A DNA stretch of 64,000 nucleotides from Prorocentrum cordatum (GCA_963575745.1 CAUYUJ010018722.1:64001-128000); one strand, 5' to 3'; counted from the stretch's first letter, positions 42,872 to 54,089 are shown. The notes: generated by a model not told the origin, from the sequence alone. Numbers and translations are program-made.

Positions 42872-43010
42872 CTCTGTTCATTTTGAAGAGGACTTGCTGG
42901 CGCTGTCGCCGCGGATGCGGTCCATCTGAGGCAGAAGGCCGCCTGCCCAACAGCGGCGGCGCCGGGCTTTGCACCACGCTTGTCGCTGGGCATCGTGCTG
43001 GCTTTTGTCC
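42872..43010. repeat. Conserved ~135-bp dispersed repeat, copy 2
   Basis: Shares ATTTTGAAGAGG-like, GGCCGCCTGCCCAACAGCGG and GTCGCTGGGCATCGTGC words with copy 1, about 365 bp upstream. The minus-strand peptide is MPSDKRGAKPGAAAVGQAAF. A GATGCA triplication (42,822-42,846) sits just before it. Confidence 0.65.
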
Positions 43011-43600
43011 GCGCTCCCGCGCCGTGGAGTTCCCCCCGCGCCGCGCCCCCGCCCTCCACGCGCGCGAGCGCACGCACGCTCGCCGCCATCTCTCCTCTAC
43101 TTGCCCCCGGGCTCCGGCAGGTCGGGCGGCGTCTGCCGACCACCCGCGCCACACTGCTGGCCGGGTCCGCTCTCCTGGCGCGGGGTCGGAGCCTGCGGGG
43201 CCTGCCGCTGAGCTCCCCGTGCCGCGGTCCCGCCCCTCGCGCGCGGGGAGCGCAGGCGCGCTCGGGGGTCGGGGGGGGGGGGGGGCGGGGCGCGCCTGAC
43301 GCGAGGGTGATCCAAGATCAGACAAAAGCAGACGCGCCTGGATCTGACCTCTCCCCCCGAGCTCCCCCCGGGGGAACTCATCGGTCAAACCGAAGTTGTC
43401 CAGGACCTGCTCGCGTGGGGCAAGCGCCTGGAGAGGTTCGAATTCGCAAGCCGGTCCAGGTCCTGCGGGACCAGACGAGGGGCTTGCAGCCCCTTGCAGC
43501 GTCTCGGCCAAAGCTTTCCTTTCAGCGAGGCTGAGTCCCCTGAAGGCCCCCAGAACCAGGTCCTCTTCTTGCCGCGCTCGTTAAAAGGAAATCTTGCTCA
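43011..43600. other. No gene recognised
   Basis: GC-rich DNA with a G tract near 43,268-43,286. A plus-strand peptide TEVVQDLLAWGKRLERFEF near 43,390-43,450 reads like a helix, but no family is evident. Confidence 0.4.
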
Positions 43601-44059
43601 AAAACGAATTCTGCGAAGCTGGTCGGAGAGGCCCCCGGTGACCTTTTTAGGCTCGAGGCACGTGCTCGCCAAGCCTTTCGGGCCCGCGTCGCTTCCCGAA
43701 GCCACTCCGAGGTCTGCAGCAAAACACGAGCTCCCCCCTTGGGGCCGCCTTGGGTCGTCAGGACGGGCGCGCCTGGGAAGGCGCGCCCCCTGCACCCGAA
43801 GACTGAACGGGAGCGTGCGCCTCCCACCCGTCCCCCAAGCCTGACCCCCCCCTGTCCCCCGAGACATCGGGAGGCCGCGACTCCTCGGCCAGCACCCGGT
43901 CGGCATCCTCGGGGCGGGGCCCCGCGGGGCGCCGCCGCCTCGGCAGGAGGCCAAGCGTGCCGCGCGCCTCCTGGGGCATTGACGGGTGGACCTCGAGGCG
44001 TGCCAGTCCAGCGCCCAGCCTCGAGCGCCAGGCTGTGGAGGCCGCGAAGCAAGGGGGGC

Positions 44060-44345
44060 GTGCTCATCTGTCACCCCGTGCTCGTCTGCGCCAGCCTTCG
44101 CAAAGCGGTCGGCCGCGTCGTGGGCGCTCCGCTCCCAGCGAGGCGACGTGCCAGCGTCGATGTCGCTAGTCGTGGCGTGTGCCTTCGTTTTGAACTCCTC
44201 GAAGTCCTCAGGCTGGAAAGAGTTCCAAACGGGCCCCCCAAAGAGGACCCCTGAGGGGCCCAGGGCCCGTGGAAAACCAAAGGCCCTTGACAAGGGCATC
44301 GATAGTCGACTTGCAGTCTGTTTGCAAGTGAAACGGGGGAAGACC
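44060..44345 (-). pseudogene. LINE-C RNase H domain
   Basis: Two minus frames overlap. The first reads FHLQTDCKSTIDALVKG with the T-D-x-x-S motif that holds one catalytic Asp. After a frame change near 44,270 the second reads FEEFKTKAHATTSDIDAG and then ERSAHDAADRFAKAGADEHG, matching the K-x-K-A-H and N-x-x-A-D-x-x-A-K motifs of RNase H. The domain would digest RNA in the RNA/DNA hybrid during retrotransposition. The frame shift makes it non-functional. Confidence 0.75.
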
Positions 44346-46700
44346 GAACCGCGCTAGCACGTGCACATCATCGTCGTCACCGTCGTTGCCAGTCTGGGCT
44401 GGGGCCGCGCCCGTGAGTACTGGACCGAACACGGCATGCCTGACCTCCTCCAACTTGCCAACCGAAGCGATGAGCGCGGCGGCCATGTGCAACGGGCGAG
44501 AACCGTGCCATTTGAGACCGCGACCACCGAAGTTGCCCCACCATGAAGGATCGCGCGAAGACCAGAGCGCATTGTGCAATAGCCTCGAAGCAGCGGCGCA
44601 GAATAACGAAGTCTCTCGGCAGCTTCGAGCAGCGAGGAGCGCCGCGCCTTCCCGCAAACCATGGCGAGGTCGTCGGCGGGGCCGACGCCGACGTGCACAC
44701 CGCCTGCTATCAGTGGAACCCCAAGAGGTTACGCGCCCATCCTGCTCGCTCGCCAGTCGCATCTGGCCGCGCCCCAAAACAGATCAAGCGCGTGCGGGTT
44801 TTCCCAGCGACGGCAAACAGGCTGCCTCACTCGGCCCCGCGCCTTCACGAAGAAACGCGCGAGTCTGACAGGCATTTCCCCATCCTGTGAATTGGGCCAG
44901 GAAAACCGCGCCAGCGACGAGCATCCATATCGCAACTGGGTCGAGGGACTCGGGCACTTGCAAGACCCCTTCGCGGGCGGAAGCCGCCCCGGCCGAGGCC
45001 CCGCAGTTCCCGCGAGCCCCCTGGGGCTCGGCGAGGGCGCGAGGCGGGGGCCTGGGGCCGCCGGCAGGGGGCGCCCCGGGAGCTGGGCCGGGGGCCTCGG
45101 CCAGGCGCCGGCCGCGCGGGCGCCCGCGCATCCTGGAGCTGTCGAGCGCCGCCTGCCCAGCGACAGGCGATGGGTCCTCCGCGGCTCCCCCGCGAAACGG
45201 TTGGAGCTCCGCGCGCTGCTTCGGGGTCGCATGGCCCGCCTTGCCCCCGCTGGCAACTGATCGTTTATCCCTTTCTCTCCATTGCTCAGACTGGCCACCG
45301 GCGTCCGGCAGTTGTCGACGAGCAACCTCGGCGCGCGGCTCAGTGGGGGCCTCGGGGTCCCAGGGGCGCCCCCTTTCCAGCTGCTGCAGAGGCCAGGGCT
45401 GCCGACCGCCTTCGGCTGACCTGGCTGTCGACAATATCAAACTCGTCAAGAACGCGGCTCATCCTGGCGCTCCACTTCGCCAAGTTGGACATATTTTCCT
45501 GGCCGAGGGGATCCTGCATAACTTGATCTCGTCTTCCTGGAGAGCGAAGCGCGAGCTAGCCAAGTAGTATTCTGCTTATTGAACCGGCGGCGGAGATCGC
45601 GCTCCAGGTGCAATGCCAGCGGGGCGCGACGGATCCGAGCGCCCCTAGCGCGACCGACGTGCCTCGACGTTTTTTCGACCCCGCGACTCTCCACCACTTG
45701 TCTCCGCCTTCCAAAGCCACTCTTTTGTCAGAAATTCGAAGTCGAACTCCGTCGCGCCCGACCAGCGGGCCTCTGCAATCTCGGGCAGGGGCCCCGCGGG
45801 CGAAACCGCGAAAGGCCGGTGCCCAGCATTCTGCTTGACCCAGGCCGCTTCCCAATGGCAAGTTGGTCAGGCGGAGCAGTGCGGGGCTGCGAGGGAACGG
45901 CGGCCCGTCTGAGACGACCTGCACGTCGATCACGCATGCGCTGAGACACTCCGAGAGAGCACAAAACGCCCTAGGTTCTCCATCCCTCCGAATCCTGGTG
46001 GAAGTCCCCCCCCCATCCTTGCCTCGGCGCTCGCGTTGCGCTTCGCGCGGGTGGCCGAGGAAGGCTCGGCCATCGCGCCGCGCGCATGCCTTGGCCAACC
46101 TTGCGCGGAGCGGGCCGCTGGCGTAAAGTTCCAGTCATCCCGGGCGACCCGGGGCCGCTCGGAAAAAAGCAAGGTCGCGCCTCGCAGGCTGGCGATTTCA
46201 ATTTTCGCCCGCGACGTCAATGTCGTTCACCAGCTCAGCGCTGCAAGCCTCGAGGCCCGCGGCGAAACCGACGCCCGGGGCCCGACCGACGATTTTCCAT
46301 TCGAAGCGCCCAAGATCGGGCATGCTAATCTCAGAATATTTGATCGTTTTGGACGCCGCGGCCGAGACTTCCCCGCACTCTGAAGCGGGCCGGGCCCTGT
46401 AGAATCAGCCTCCCCGAGCGAGGTGAGGGAGCCATTCCGAAGGCCTCGCTGCTGAGTGCTGATCATCCGATCCTGGGTCTGAAGCCGGGTCTCCTGGACG
46501 GTTAAGGCCTGGGGCGTAGCCGCCGCGTTGCTGAGCCACCGCGGGGCCCCATGGCCAGCTATATGGTCTGTCCCCGAAGCCAGTGCGCCGCAGTGTCGAG
46601 CGCGTTCCAGCCATGGGCGTTGGCGCCCGGAGTGCTCGAGTCAGTCTTGCTGGGCGCGTCCGCGCGAAGAGAAGCTGGCGTCCGCGTGACCTGATCAGCT
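44346..46700 (-). other. Decayed middle of LINE-C
   Basis: Many short frames on both strands, none with RT motifs I can confirm. Minus-strand segments such as ADDLAMVCGKARRSS (near 44,650) and MSNLAKWSARMSRVLDEFD (near 45,490-45,435) are sensible protein but not diagnostic. Confidence 0.35.
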
Positions 46701-47480
46701 AGAAGAATGCGAGCATGTGGGTCGTCACCAGGCGCATCCCCGCCTTTTTCCGGATGCTGGCCGCGACAATTATTTCGAATCCACGTCGAGCGCCGGCATG
46801 GGCGAGGGGGCGCAGTCCGCGTCCGCTGGGCTCACCGCGTGCGGGCCCGCGGTGACGCTGGGCGAAGCCCCCGACGAGTGGTCGCATGCAGTTGCCGACG
46901 ACGCCCCGGCTAAAGGCGACCCGCTAACACCGCCAGCCGCTGCAGCGACCTCGCCGACGCGGCGTCCATGCTCGCTCGGCAGCGCGCTGGGCGCGTCCTC
47001 ACAAGGAAGGCTGCGCGTCGAAGTGGAGCAAGGGGCCGAGCGCTTCAAGACTGAACTCGCTGCCCACCTAGATCCCGAACTCGACGGCGCCATCGAAGCC
47101 CAGGGCCCTGACGAACCACTCGTCGCCATCGAGGTAGAGCGAGTCGCCGACCCACTCCGCGCCATCGGAGTAGACGAGTGAGCAGGCCCAGCCCCCTCCA
47201 GCGATTCAATGCGCCGAGAATTCGCACCTCCCTCTCGGCCCGGCCGCGGGCCAACCCGAGGGGTCTCGGCGGGTCCACGCCGACGCGCCGCCCGCGTCTT
47301 CTCAGGAGGGCTGGGCGCGGGCCGCGATGGCGAGGGCGATGCGCCAGCCGTCGCAGTCGGGCCAGTCGGCGACCCAGATGCCGAGCCGCATGTGCCAGAC
47401 CCCTGTCCGACCGCCGACCACGTAGAACTTTCCAGCGGCAGCCGCTCGATGTCCACGACGCAGTGGCCCAGGAACAGCTT
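46701..47480 (-). other. Possible LINE-C endonuclease remnant
   Basis: A minus frame at 46,887-46,699 reads FEIIVAASIRKKAGMRLVTT, resembling the strand region of an EEP endonuclease. Another (47,538-47,302) reads KFYVVGGRTGVWHMRLGIWV. Neither holds a G-D-x-N or D-H motif, so the assignment rests on position and weak similarity. Confidence 0.35.
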
Positions 47481-48083
47481 CGGAACTTCTGTCGGCCTTG
47501 AAGTTGCCGTCGAGATACCCGAGCCCTCGTGGCGCCATGCCTCTGGGCCGCCTCGGAGTGCTTCCTTTTGGCTTCGGCGAGCTGCTCGCAGGGGCCGCCA
47601 GCTGCCGCTGGCAGCTCCTCGGCGGCCTTGGCGCAGGCCGCCTGGCGCTCGGCGAAGTCTTCTACGCCCGCCAGCTCCACGTCGACGTCGTGGCCGTCGC
47701 CTCCAGGGGCCGCGACGCTAGCTGCATCGAGTGGCCTTTCGCCAGCAGCTGCGCCAGCGGCGCCAGCGGCGTCGGGCACCGAAGCAGGAGGGGCCTGTCG
47801 TGCAGCGAGAGCCTCTTGGCGAAGCCTCTGGGGGAACGCCAGCGCGGCCCGCGCCCGCCGCGGCGGGGTGCCGAGCATCGCTCCACGGGGGCTTGGCTGC
47901 GCCAGCCTCCCCAGCTGAGCCCGCAGCGCTGAAAGCGTTCTTGAGCTGCGCCACCTGCGACCCCAAGTCCTTGATGGTCTTGGGAAGCGCTTCGTTGGGG
48001 CCAGAGCCTGCGCTCTTCGCGCCCGCTCCTGCCTTGCGCGGCACCCCGCCGCGCGCGCGCCGCCGGCTTCTTCGCCGCGACAC
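47481..48083 (-). pseudogene. LINE-C ORF1-like coiled-coil region
   Basis: The minus strand reads TIKDLGSQVAQLKNAFSAAG, a heptad-like helix, then an Ala/Gly/Arg-rich part. In the adjoining frame it reads DFAERQAACAKAAEELPAAA and QLAEAKRKHSEAAQRHGA. ORF1 proteins of this type bind the element RNA and pair through coiled coils. Frame changes split it into at least two parts. Confidence 0.5.
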
Positions 48084-48113
48084 GACGATTCCGATCGGCG
48101 CCGCTGCTCATCA

Positions 48114-48164
48114 GCCCCAGCAGACGATGCGCGATGCCCAGTTGTCGGCGGCCCCGCAGCGACA
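48114..48164 (-). pseudogene. LINE-C zinc-finger motif cut by a stop
   Basis: Reads CRCGAADNWASRIVCWG and then TGA. The C-x-C-G-x-x-x-N-W-x-x-R-x-x-C-x-x-C pattern of small zinc ribbons at the start of ORF1 is complete except for the last Cys, where TGC would have become TGA (48,111-48,113). Confidence 0.6.
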
Positions 48165-48260
48165 GCCCCGCAGCGGCGGCGTGCGCGGGCCCGCCGAGAC
48201 ATCGGGCGACTGCGGTGCCATCCCCGGCGGGAGGGACCCGCGGCGGACAATTGATGGCCA

Positions 48261-48480
48261 TTGGGCCGAACGCGAAAAGTTATGGGCCCGCAAGCGCGAG
48301 CCGCTCTGAAGCACGCGTTGGCAGCTCAGTTCCAGAGCCGGAGCCAAAACGGTCAAGAAGAGGAGGTGGAGGAGGAGGAGGAGGAAGAGGAGGAGGAGGA
48401 GGAGGAGGTGGAGGAAGAAGAGGCGGAGGAGGCGGATATGGAGATGGATAGGGATGTGGAGGAGTAGGAGGAGTCGGCTT
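48261..48480. repeat. GAG/GGA purine tract
   Basis: Imperfect GAG, GTG and GAA triplets at 48,357-48,470. Plus frames give poly-Glu. Confidence 0.85.
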
Positions 48481-49159
48481 GCAGGGGGGGGCGGGCGCGG
48501 GGGGGGTGCCAACGACCGCGCCGATTCCATCGCGGCCCGCTGCCCCTTCCCGGGACTCTCAGGAATCCTCCGGGCCCAGTCGGCCTCGCAATCGGCGCCG
48601 GCGTCGCGTCGCCCGCGAGCGCCAGCCGGCGGGCGGCCGGCCTTGTTGCGCATGTTTGGCGCGAGAGACCCGCGCGGGCCTTGCGCTGTGCCCGCGCCCC
48701 AGGGCGACGGCCCAGGCCCTTGTAGCCTCCCGCGCTGACGCGATGGCCTCGCGCGGGGCGCAGGAGCGGGCGCCGCCGACCGTTCGGGTCGGTTCCGCGC
48801 ACTTCTCATGCGAGAACGCAAAGCCCCCCATGCTGCGCGCGCTTTGCGCGCTGAGCAATGCGATGCAGTTGCGACGGCCGCGCGTTCAATTGGAAATCGC
48901 AACGCAAGTTTTCATTCCCGCGCGCGGGACGGGTTATGAACTTACAGATGCGCCAACGGTCGAGAACTCGCGCGCGCGCCCGCGCCTGCCATGTGGGGCG
49001 TGCGCACTGGGCCCGGAAATCTGTGGCTCGGCCACCCGATGCGCCCCAAAAATCGCCCCGCCTCCCCCCCCGCCCCCCTCCCCCTCAAAACTCTCCCGCG
49101 CTCATGGAAAAACCATGCCGCCGAGGCGGGAGCTCGGGCCGCGGCCTGATGGCCCCCGG
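48481..49159. other. No gene recognised
   Basis: GC-rich DNA. Open frames on both strands are Arg/Ala-rich; no motif. Confidence 0.45.
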
Positions 49160-49350
49160 GGCGCAGGGGAATCAAAGGAATCAGTACGGAATCAGTACAG
49201 AATCAAAACAGAATCGGCACAACTGCGACCCCTGATTCTAGCGGAATCAAAAGAATCAGTACGAAATCAATACGGAATCAAAGGAGGAATCGGCGATGGA
49301 ACCAGAATCGGCCAGAACGGGGAAGTAGGCCAGAATCGGTGCCAGAACCC
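49160..49350. repeat. GAATCAGTACGG-type short tandem repeat
   Basis: GGAATCA and AATCAGTACGGAATCA words repeat about a dozen times with 7-12-bp spacing (for example 49,168, 49,176, 49,186, 49,196, 49,206, 49,247, 49,256 and 49,274), grading to CCAGAATCGG toward 49,350. Confidence 0.8.
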
Positions 49351-50440
49351 ATGGAGAGAGGCCTTTTTCCCGCGAGTTCATTGCGGCGGGTCCGCGGCGC
49401 GGGCGCGCCGCGCGACTTCGCTGGTTCAGCGAGGCGCGCAGTCGGCGTTCAGAGTGAACAGGTTGTTTTCAGGGCGATATCCTGGCGGCGCGCTGGCGCA
49501 TTGCGCATTTGCGTATTCCTGGCGGGCCGTTTGAGGGCGACCCGGCAGCGTCGGCCGAATGGCCCGCAAATGCCGCGCGGCCGATCGCGCGCCCCATGCG
49601 GCCACGTCGACCGCCGTGTGCCGCGACGGCCGCGCGCCCCGGACCGCGCCATTGCCGCGTTGGATTGGGCGGCGCAGCGCCCGTCTTCCAAAAGTCGTTA
49701 CATGCATATCGCGCGTGCCGAGCCAGCAGCAATCGCTCCCAGAAGCAGCCTTGACAGGCGCCCCATGCCCGTTGTCGCCCGCTTCCGATCCAAATCATAG
49801 TTTCTTAGGATGCGCTTGCGCGAATGTGAGCGCGCGGGCAAGTTACGCGTGCGCGCGCTTGGTGCAGCCTGGGAAATCCAACATGGAGCCCCCCGGGGGC
49901 GCTGGGCGCCGGCCACGCCTCCGCCCGCCTCCCGCGCGCCCGACCCCCCCCGCAAGCCGACTCCTCCTATGGAGGAGGATTAAGGGTGGTGCCCGTTGGA
50001 AAGAGGAGGAAAAAGTTTGGCCTTTGTACCTATCCCCCCCCCGAGAGGGGTTCCCCCTCCTATTCCTGCATCCCCCCTCCCCGGATGTTTTGCATGACTC
50101 CCTTCAATGGCGTGCAACCCTGCCTTCCTCCACCCTCCCGCCCTTCCTGTTCAGCGGCGGCGCTTTAGGGGGTGACCGGCTTAGGGGGGGCGCACCGACC
50201 CCCGATCGCCCACTCGTCCGTCGCCAAGGGGGGCCTTAATTTTCCGCCCCGCCCAGCAACGTACGATTTTATTTTTGGGGGGTTTGATCGCCGATTTATC
50301 GGCGAAGCATCGCGGATTCCATCTCGATTTCCCCCCCCCTCCCCGAGAGCCGTTTCCTTCAGCGTTCCCTTGCGGAGGAAGAGGGCGTTTGAGGGCCCCA
50401 CATCCGCACGCCCTCCTACCCCCCCCTTCCGCTACACCAC
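49351..50440. other. No gene recognised
   Basis: GC-rich unique-looking DNA with overlapping Arg/Ala-rich frames on both strands. Confidence 0.45.
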
Positions 50441-50518
50441 CTCCTCCTCCTCGTCCTCCCTCTCCTCCTCCTATCCCTCCTCCTCCTCCTCCTCGTCCTC
50501 CTCCTCCTCCTCCTCCTG
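50441..50518. repeat. (CTC)n tract
   Basis: Imperfect CTC triplets in which CTCGTC interrupts two longer runs. Confidence 0.85.
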
Positions 50519-51616
50519 GTGTGCGTGTCCGAGAGCTGCAAGCGAGAGGGGTTTTACCCTCGCGATCTCCCGCCTCTATCCCTACGTACGCAAACACGGA
50601 GCTGCCGCAGACACTTATAGTTTTTGCACCCAGGGCCAAGGCGCCAGGCAGAGGACGGGAGGGTGCCGTCTGGTCGTGAGAGTGAGGGGATCCCCGTGCC
50701 TGAGAGCTGGGCTCCTCCAGCGGTTGCGTGCTGCGCGTGTGAGGGGCTCAGCCTGGTCCGCGCCGCTCCCAGCGGAGTGCCGCACGCCTAACTCACCGCC
50801 CTCAGTGGGGTGTGCAGTTGCCCAATTCAGATCCCATGTGATCATTGTTGCGCTGGCGAGTGGTCAGTTGGCAGGCGTTCTCAGCAGGAGTCCTCGAGCT
50901 TGTTCATGTTGATGTTTCTCCTCCTCCTCCTCCTCCTCCTCCTCCTCTTCCTCCTCCTCCCCCCCCTCCTCCCCTCCTCCCCCTCCTTCCCCTCCTCATC
51001 CCCCTCTCCCCCCCGCCCTCCTCCTCTTCCTCCCCGTGCCCTTGGCGCGGCCAGGACACCTGTTGGCGACTGGACTCCGGCCGCGTGGCGAAGAAGCACA
51101 CCAAGGGGACCAAGTGGTATCCAGTTGGCGCTGCCGCGCGAGAGCCCGCGGAGGCCCTACCACCGAGGCCCTCGGCTGTGTTCGTCCCGCACCCTCCGCC
51201 CCGTCGAGCCCGCGGGCCTGGGAGGGGGGGGGCTCTGGCAATAGTTATATCCACATCCATGGCGTCGTGGACTTCCTCGGCAGGGGCGCCAAGAGGCCCA
51301 GGTGCAGTGGAGACGGATAAAATCTAGCCACTGCGGGCCAGAAGCGTATCCGTGTCCACTGCGCTTCGGGTGTCTGGGCAAGGATGCCGGAAATTCCAAG
51401 AAGCAGTGGCTTGGGATATACACCTTGCCCGCACCGGGCGCCGCTAGCCGCCTCCGTCGCGGTGGTCGTCGTCGTCGTCGCCGCCGTGGCCCAGGCCCCT
51501 CTCCTGGGGGGCCTTCGGGGCGGCGGCACCCGCGTCCCCGGTCGGCGCTCCCTGTGCCGTGGGCCCCCCGCTGTTGTGTAGGAGCCCAGTCAGGGCCGCC
51601 CACGGTCCGATCGGAG
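50519..51616. other. No gene recognised; pyrimidine tract at 50,915-51,035
   Basis: Contains a CTC-rich pyrimidine tract (50,918-51,034) and a GTCGTCGTC run near 51,464-51,480. No coding motif. Confidence 0.5.
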
Positions 51617-51771
51617 GGCACCAACTATACACCAACACCGATCCTGGCCAGGATCACCCTGGGCCCAGGATCGGTGTATATGCCTTCTTGCGCAAGGCAG
51701 GAGGGCGTATACACCGATCCTGGGCCCAGGGTGATCCTGGCCAGGATCGGTGTTGGTGTATAGTTGGCGCC
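51617..51771. mobile_element. 155-bp near-perfect hairpin
   Basis: Left arm 51,617-51,684 and right arm 51,704-51,771 (68 bp each) pair at 66 positions; only the third base pairs from each end of the arms differ. The 19-base loop lies at 51,685-51,703. Each arm contains two further palindromes, GATCCTGGCCAGGATC and CCTGGGCCCAGG. Frames on both strands read the same peptide (YTNTDPGQDHPGPRIGVYA), as the symmetry requires. It has no coding capacity of its own and is probably a recent foldback element. Confidence 0.95.
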
Positions 51772-52070
51772 TTCCTATCCGATGCGCTGCGCGCCGACAT
51801 CCACCGAGCGCGTTCCACTGCTCGCAAAGCACCTACTCGCCCACGTCAGAAGAAGAACACGTTCGCCTCGATGCAGTATATCGTGAGCCCCCCTCGGCGG
51901 ACCCAGGCCATCTGCGAGCAGTGACTCTGCGAGCCGTGGGGCGCGCTTGCCTGGACATGGGGCCGAGGTGCCGCTGCGGCCCGGCTGGGCTCGATACTGT
52001 GCAGGCAGCAGCCAGGGCCCGCCAGAGGCCGGGCGCGGCTGTGCGGGTCCGATCGCGCGCTTCGCCGCGT

Positions 52071-52252
52071 CGACTGCACGCAAGAGTGGCCCTTCGCCGG
52101 AGTGGCCGTTGGTGCGGGCTCGTGGGGACCCCTCCGATCGCTGAGCGCGGTGCGAGATCGGTTTCCTGCACGCTTGGAGTTGGCCACTGGGCGCCCCCCT
52201 GCTCCGCGCACCAAAGGTCACTCTTGCCTGGGGTCACTCCTGCGAGCAGCCG
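52071..52252. mobile_element. 183-bp inverted-repeat element family, copy 2
   Basis: Begins CGACTGCACGCAAGAGTGGC and ends with the complementary word GGTCACTCCTGCGAGCAGCC. Ends match copy 1 (5,994-6,176) while the middle is diverged. Length is 182 bp. Confidence 0.8.
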
Positions 52253-52382
52253 AGGTGCAGTACAGGTCGATGGACGGCAGGCGGGCCAGTCGGCAGCGCT
52301 CCGACAGGTGCAGCACGGTGCAGCTGGCGCGAGGAGGTGTGAAGGGCGATGGCGGTCCTGGAGGTGTTCCTTGTGTGTCGGA

Positions 52383-52546
52383 GGTGGATTGACCTCCTAC
52401 CCTGACACGTTGATTAAGGAATTTGCCGTTTTCGGTTCGCGAGAGGGCGTCATGGTCGTCATTTTTGCGGGTCCAGGTCCGTCGGTTTCGGTCCCAGGCC
52501 GTTTTCACTAAGGGGAGGTTTATGAAAGGGAGGTTTGTCCACCGCC
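52383..52546. mobile_element. ~160-bp inverted-repeat element, copy 2
   Basis: Begins GGTGGATTGACCTCC and ends GGAGGTTTGTCCACCGCC. Along its length it shares GAGAGGGCGTC and TTTTTGCGGGTCCAGGTCCG with copies 1 and 3. It starts only 130 bp after the preceding element. Confidence 0.85.
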
Positions 52547-53884
52547 GAGTGTGTCTTCTGCGTCCGTCGGACAAATTGCATCAGCAAGTCCTCGACGCTC
52601 CAGCGTCGGACCCCCCTGGCGCCGCCTCCGGCGCTGCTATGGCACGCGCCCTTCTCGCCAGAGAGGGGCGTCCAGCGCCCGTCTCAGAAATCCGCGCAGA
52701 AATCCAACAGTTTTTGTTTATGCTGTTTTCTCTTCCTCTAGCCTCTAGCCTTCGAGAAGGGGGTCGACTACATGAGTGATGTATTCCAAAATTGATTTCC
52801 ACGTCGACTCTACAACAAATGCTGATTATGCGCGTAGAGTTACGAATGTCCTACGAATTTCTGATGAATTCGACAATTAATTCTGGGGTACATCAATTCT
52901 GCTGTCGATCTCCTACTCGAAGCCTGGGCCCTCCAGCAGTGGTTCTCCGTTGGACATCGGCACCTCGATGAGGGAACTCACCAGGGGCAACGCTAGTGGG
53001 GGATAGGCCCAGGGGCGGATGCATCGACCTCCAATCGCCCATTGATCGCCGACAGGCGCCCGATAGCCCGCAGGGGAGGAACATGTACCGATAATGCTAC
53101 CATTTCCTCGCTTTTCCCTTTTTGGGGCCTCCCGAGAGGACCACGAGAAATAAATCAAATTGTATGGAAAAATGTCAACAAGTGGGAGTTACTCGCTGGT
53201 GCGGAGAATCCTATGTCAAGACGGCGGTGCGCCGAAGAATTTGGCGGCTCATCGTCGTGGTCGGCCCCGGCAGCACTGGGCATCTGAAGTCTACAAGGTG
53301 ACGCACTTCTTCCGAGCTTCCTTCTGGCTTGAGTGTTTTTTCTTCTTTCCTTTTTCCTCCCTTCACCTCCTCTGTGTTCCCTTGTTTCCTGCTTCACAGT
53401 CGTGATGCGCTCAGTTTTTCTGCTTCACTGCCGAGTCTGGGTGTGCAAGCCATCACTCTGCAGGGTGTTCCATGCAGATCTCTGAAGAGTTGCCAATCCG
53501 AATCATGCCCTCGTCTGCCCACGCATCCTTCCAGATGCGAGGCTCCGTGGCGGGGAGGCCACCGCTGGAGTCGCCTCGAAGTCCTGGTCAGAGCGCACCC
53601 TGGGCGAGGTCCAGGGAGTGGCGGTATGAGCACAAGTTGGTTTCCCCAACGGGCCATCGGCGCGCCCTCGCCGATCCATCGTCGACGTACCGCCAAGCCC
53701 CCAGAGCTTGTCCGTCCCTCCCCCCCTGACGTCCGCCCCCGCGTTCCCGCCCCCGACGCCGCAGCATGTCCCGCGCCGCTGGGTCTCGGGGTGCTGGAGG
53801 CCGGGGCCGTGCACTGTCCGAGCGACTCCGAGGGTGCGCGTCCACGCCAGCGCGTGGCGCCGGTCGACTCCGTCACGCACCCTC
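52547..53884. other. No gene recognised
   Basis: Less GC-rich than its neighbours in places (52,780-52,900 and 53,080-53,180). Frames are short and unassigned. Confidence 0.45.
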
Positions 53885-54089
53885 CCCTGATGGTCCGCTA
53901 CCGAAAATTTCCGGTAGCGCTCCGCAGAGATCGGTCGCTACCGAAATACCGAAATGTAGCGCCCAATACCGGTATCAGACCGTTCTGAAATCCGCTATTT
54001 CAGCGCCCTCAAACGAAGATCCGGTCGCTACCGAAATTCGGGGTGCGTCGAAATCGCTACCGAAAATTTCCGGTACCAGACCATCAGGG
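53885..54089. mobile_element. 205-bp foldback element with CTACCGAAAATTTC arms
   Basis: The left arm (53,885-53,919) and right arm (54,055-54,089) pair at 31 of 35 positions, starting CCCTGATGGTC. Within each arm the word CTACCGAAAATTTCCGGTAG is itself a palindrome. The core GCTACCGAAAT occurs three more times inside. There is no coding capacity. Confidence 0.9.

Larger units (their letters stand above)
43601..48260 (-). mobile_element. LINE-C: degenerate retrotransposon, minus strand
   Basis: Read on the minus strand from 48,260 downward, the order is a zinc-finger motif (48,164-48,114), a coiled-coil-like ORF1 region (48,083-47,500), a long decayed middle, and an RNase H domain (44,345-44,060). 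This is the layout of LINEs that carry an ORF1 and a C-terminal RNase H. The RT itself is not readable. The element is older or more damaged than LINE-A, and its limits are approximate. Confidence 0.6.

Noticed and set aside
43420-43470. tRNA-like B box (GGTTCGAATTC)
   Set aside because: No A box or cloverleaf could be drawn around it, and no poly-A or SINE end follows. It lies in coding-like sequence.
46770-47456. 228-codon minus frame rich in Ser/Ala/Pro as a separate gene
   Set aside because: It overlaps the LINE-C relic and has the composition expected from an out-of-frame reading of GC-rich coding DNA.
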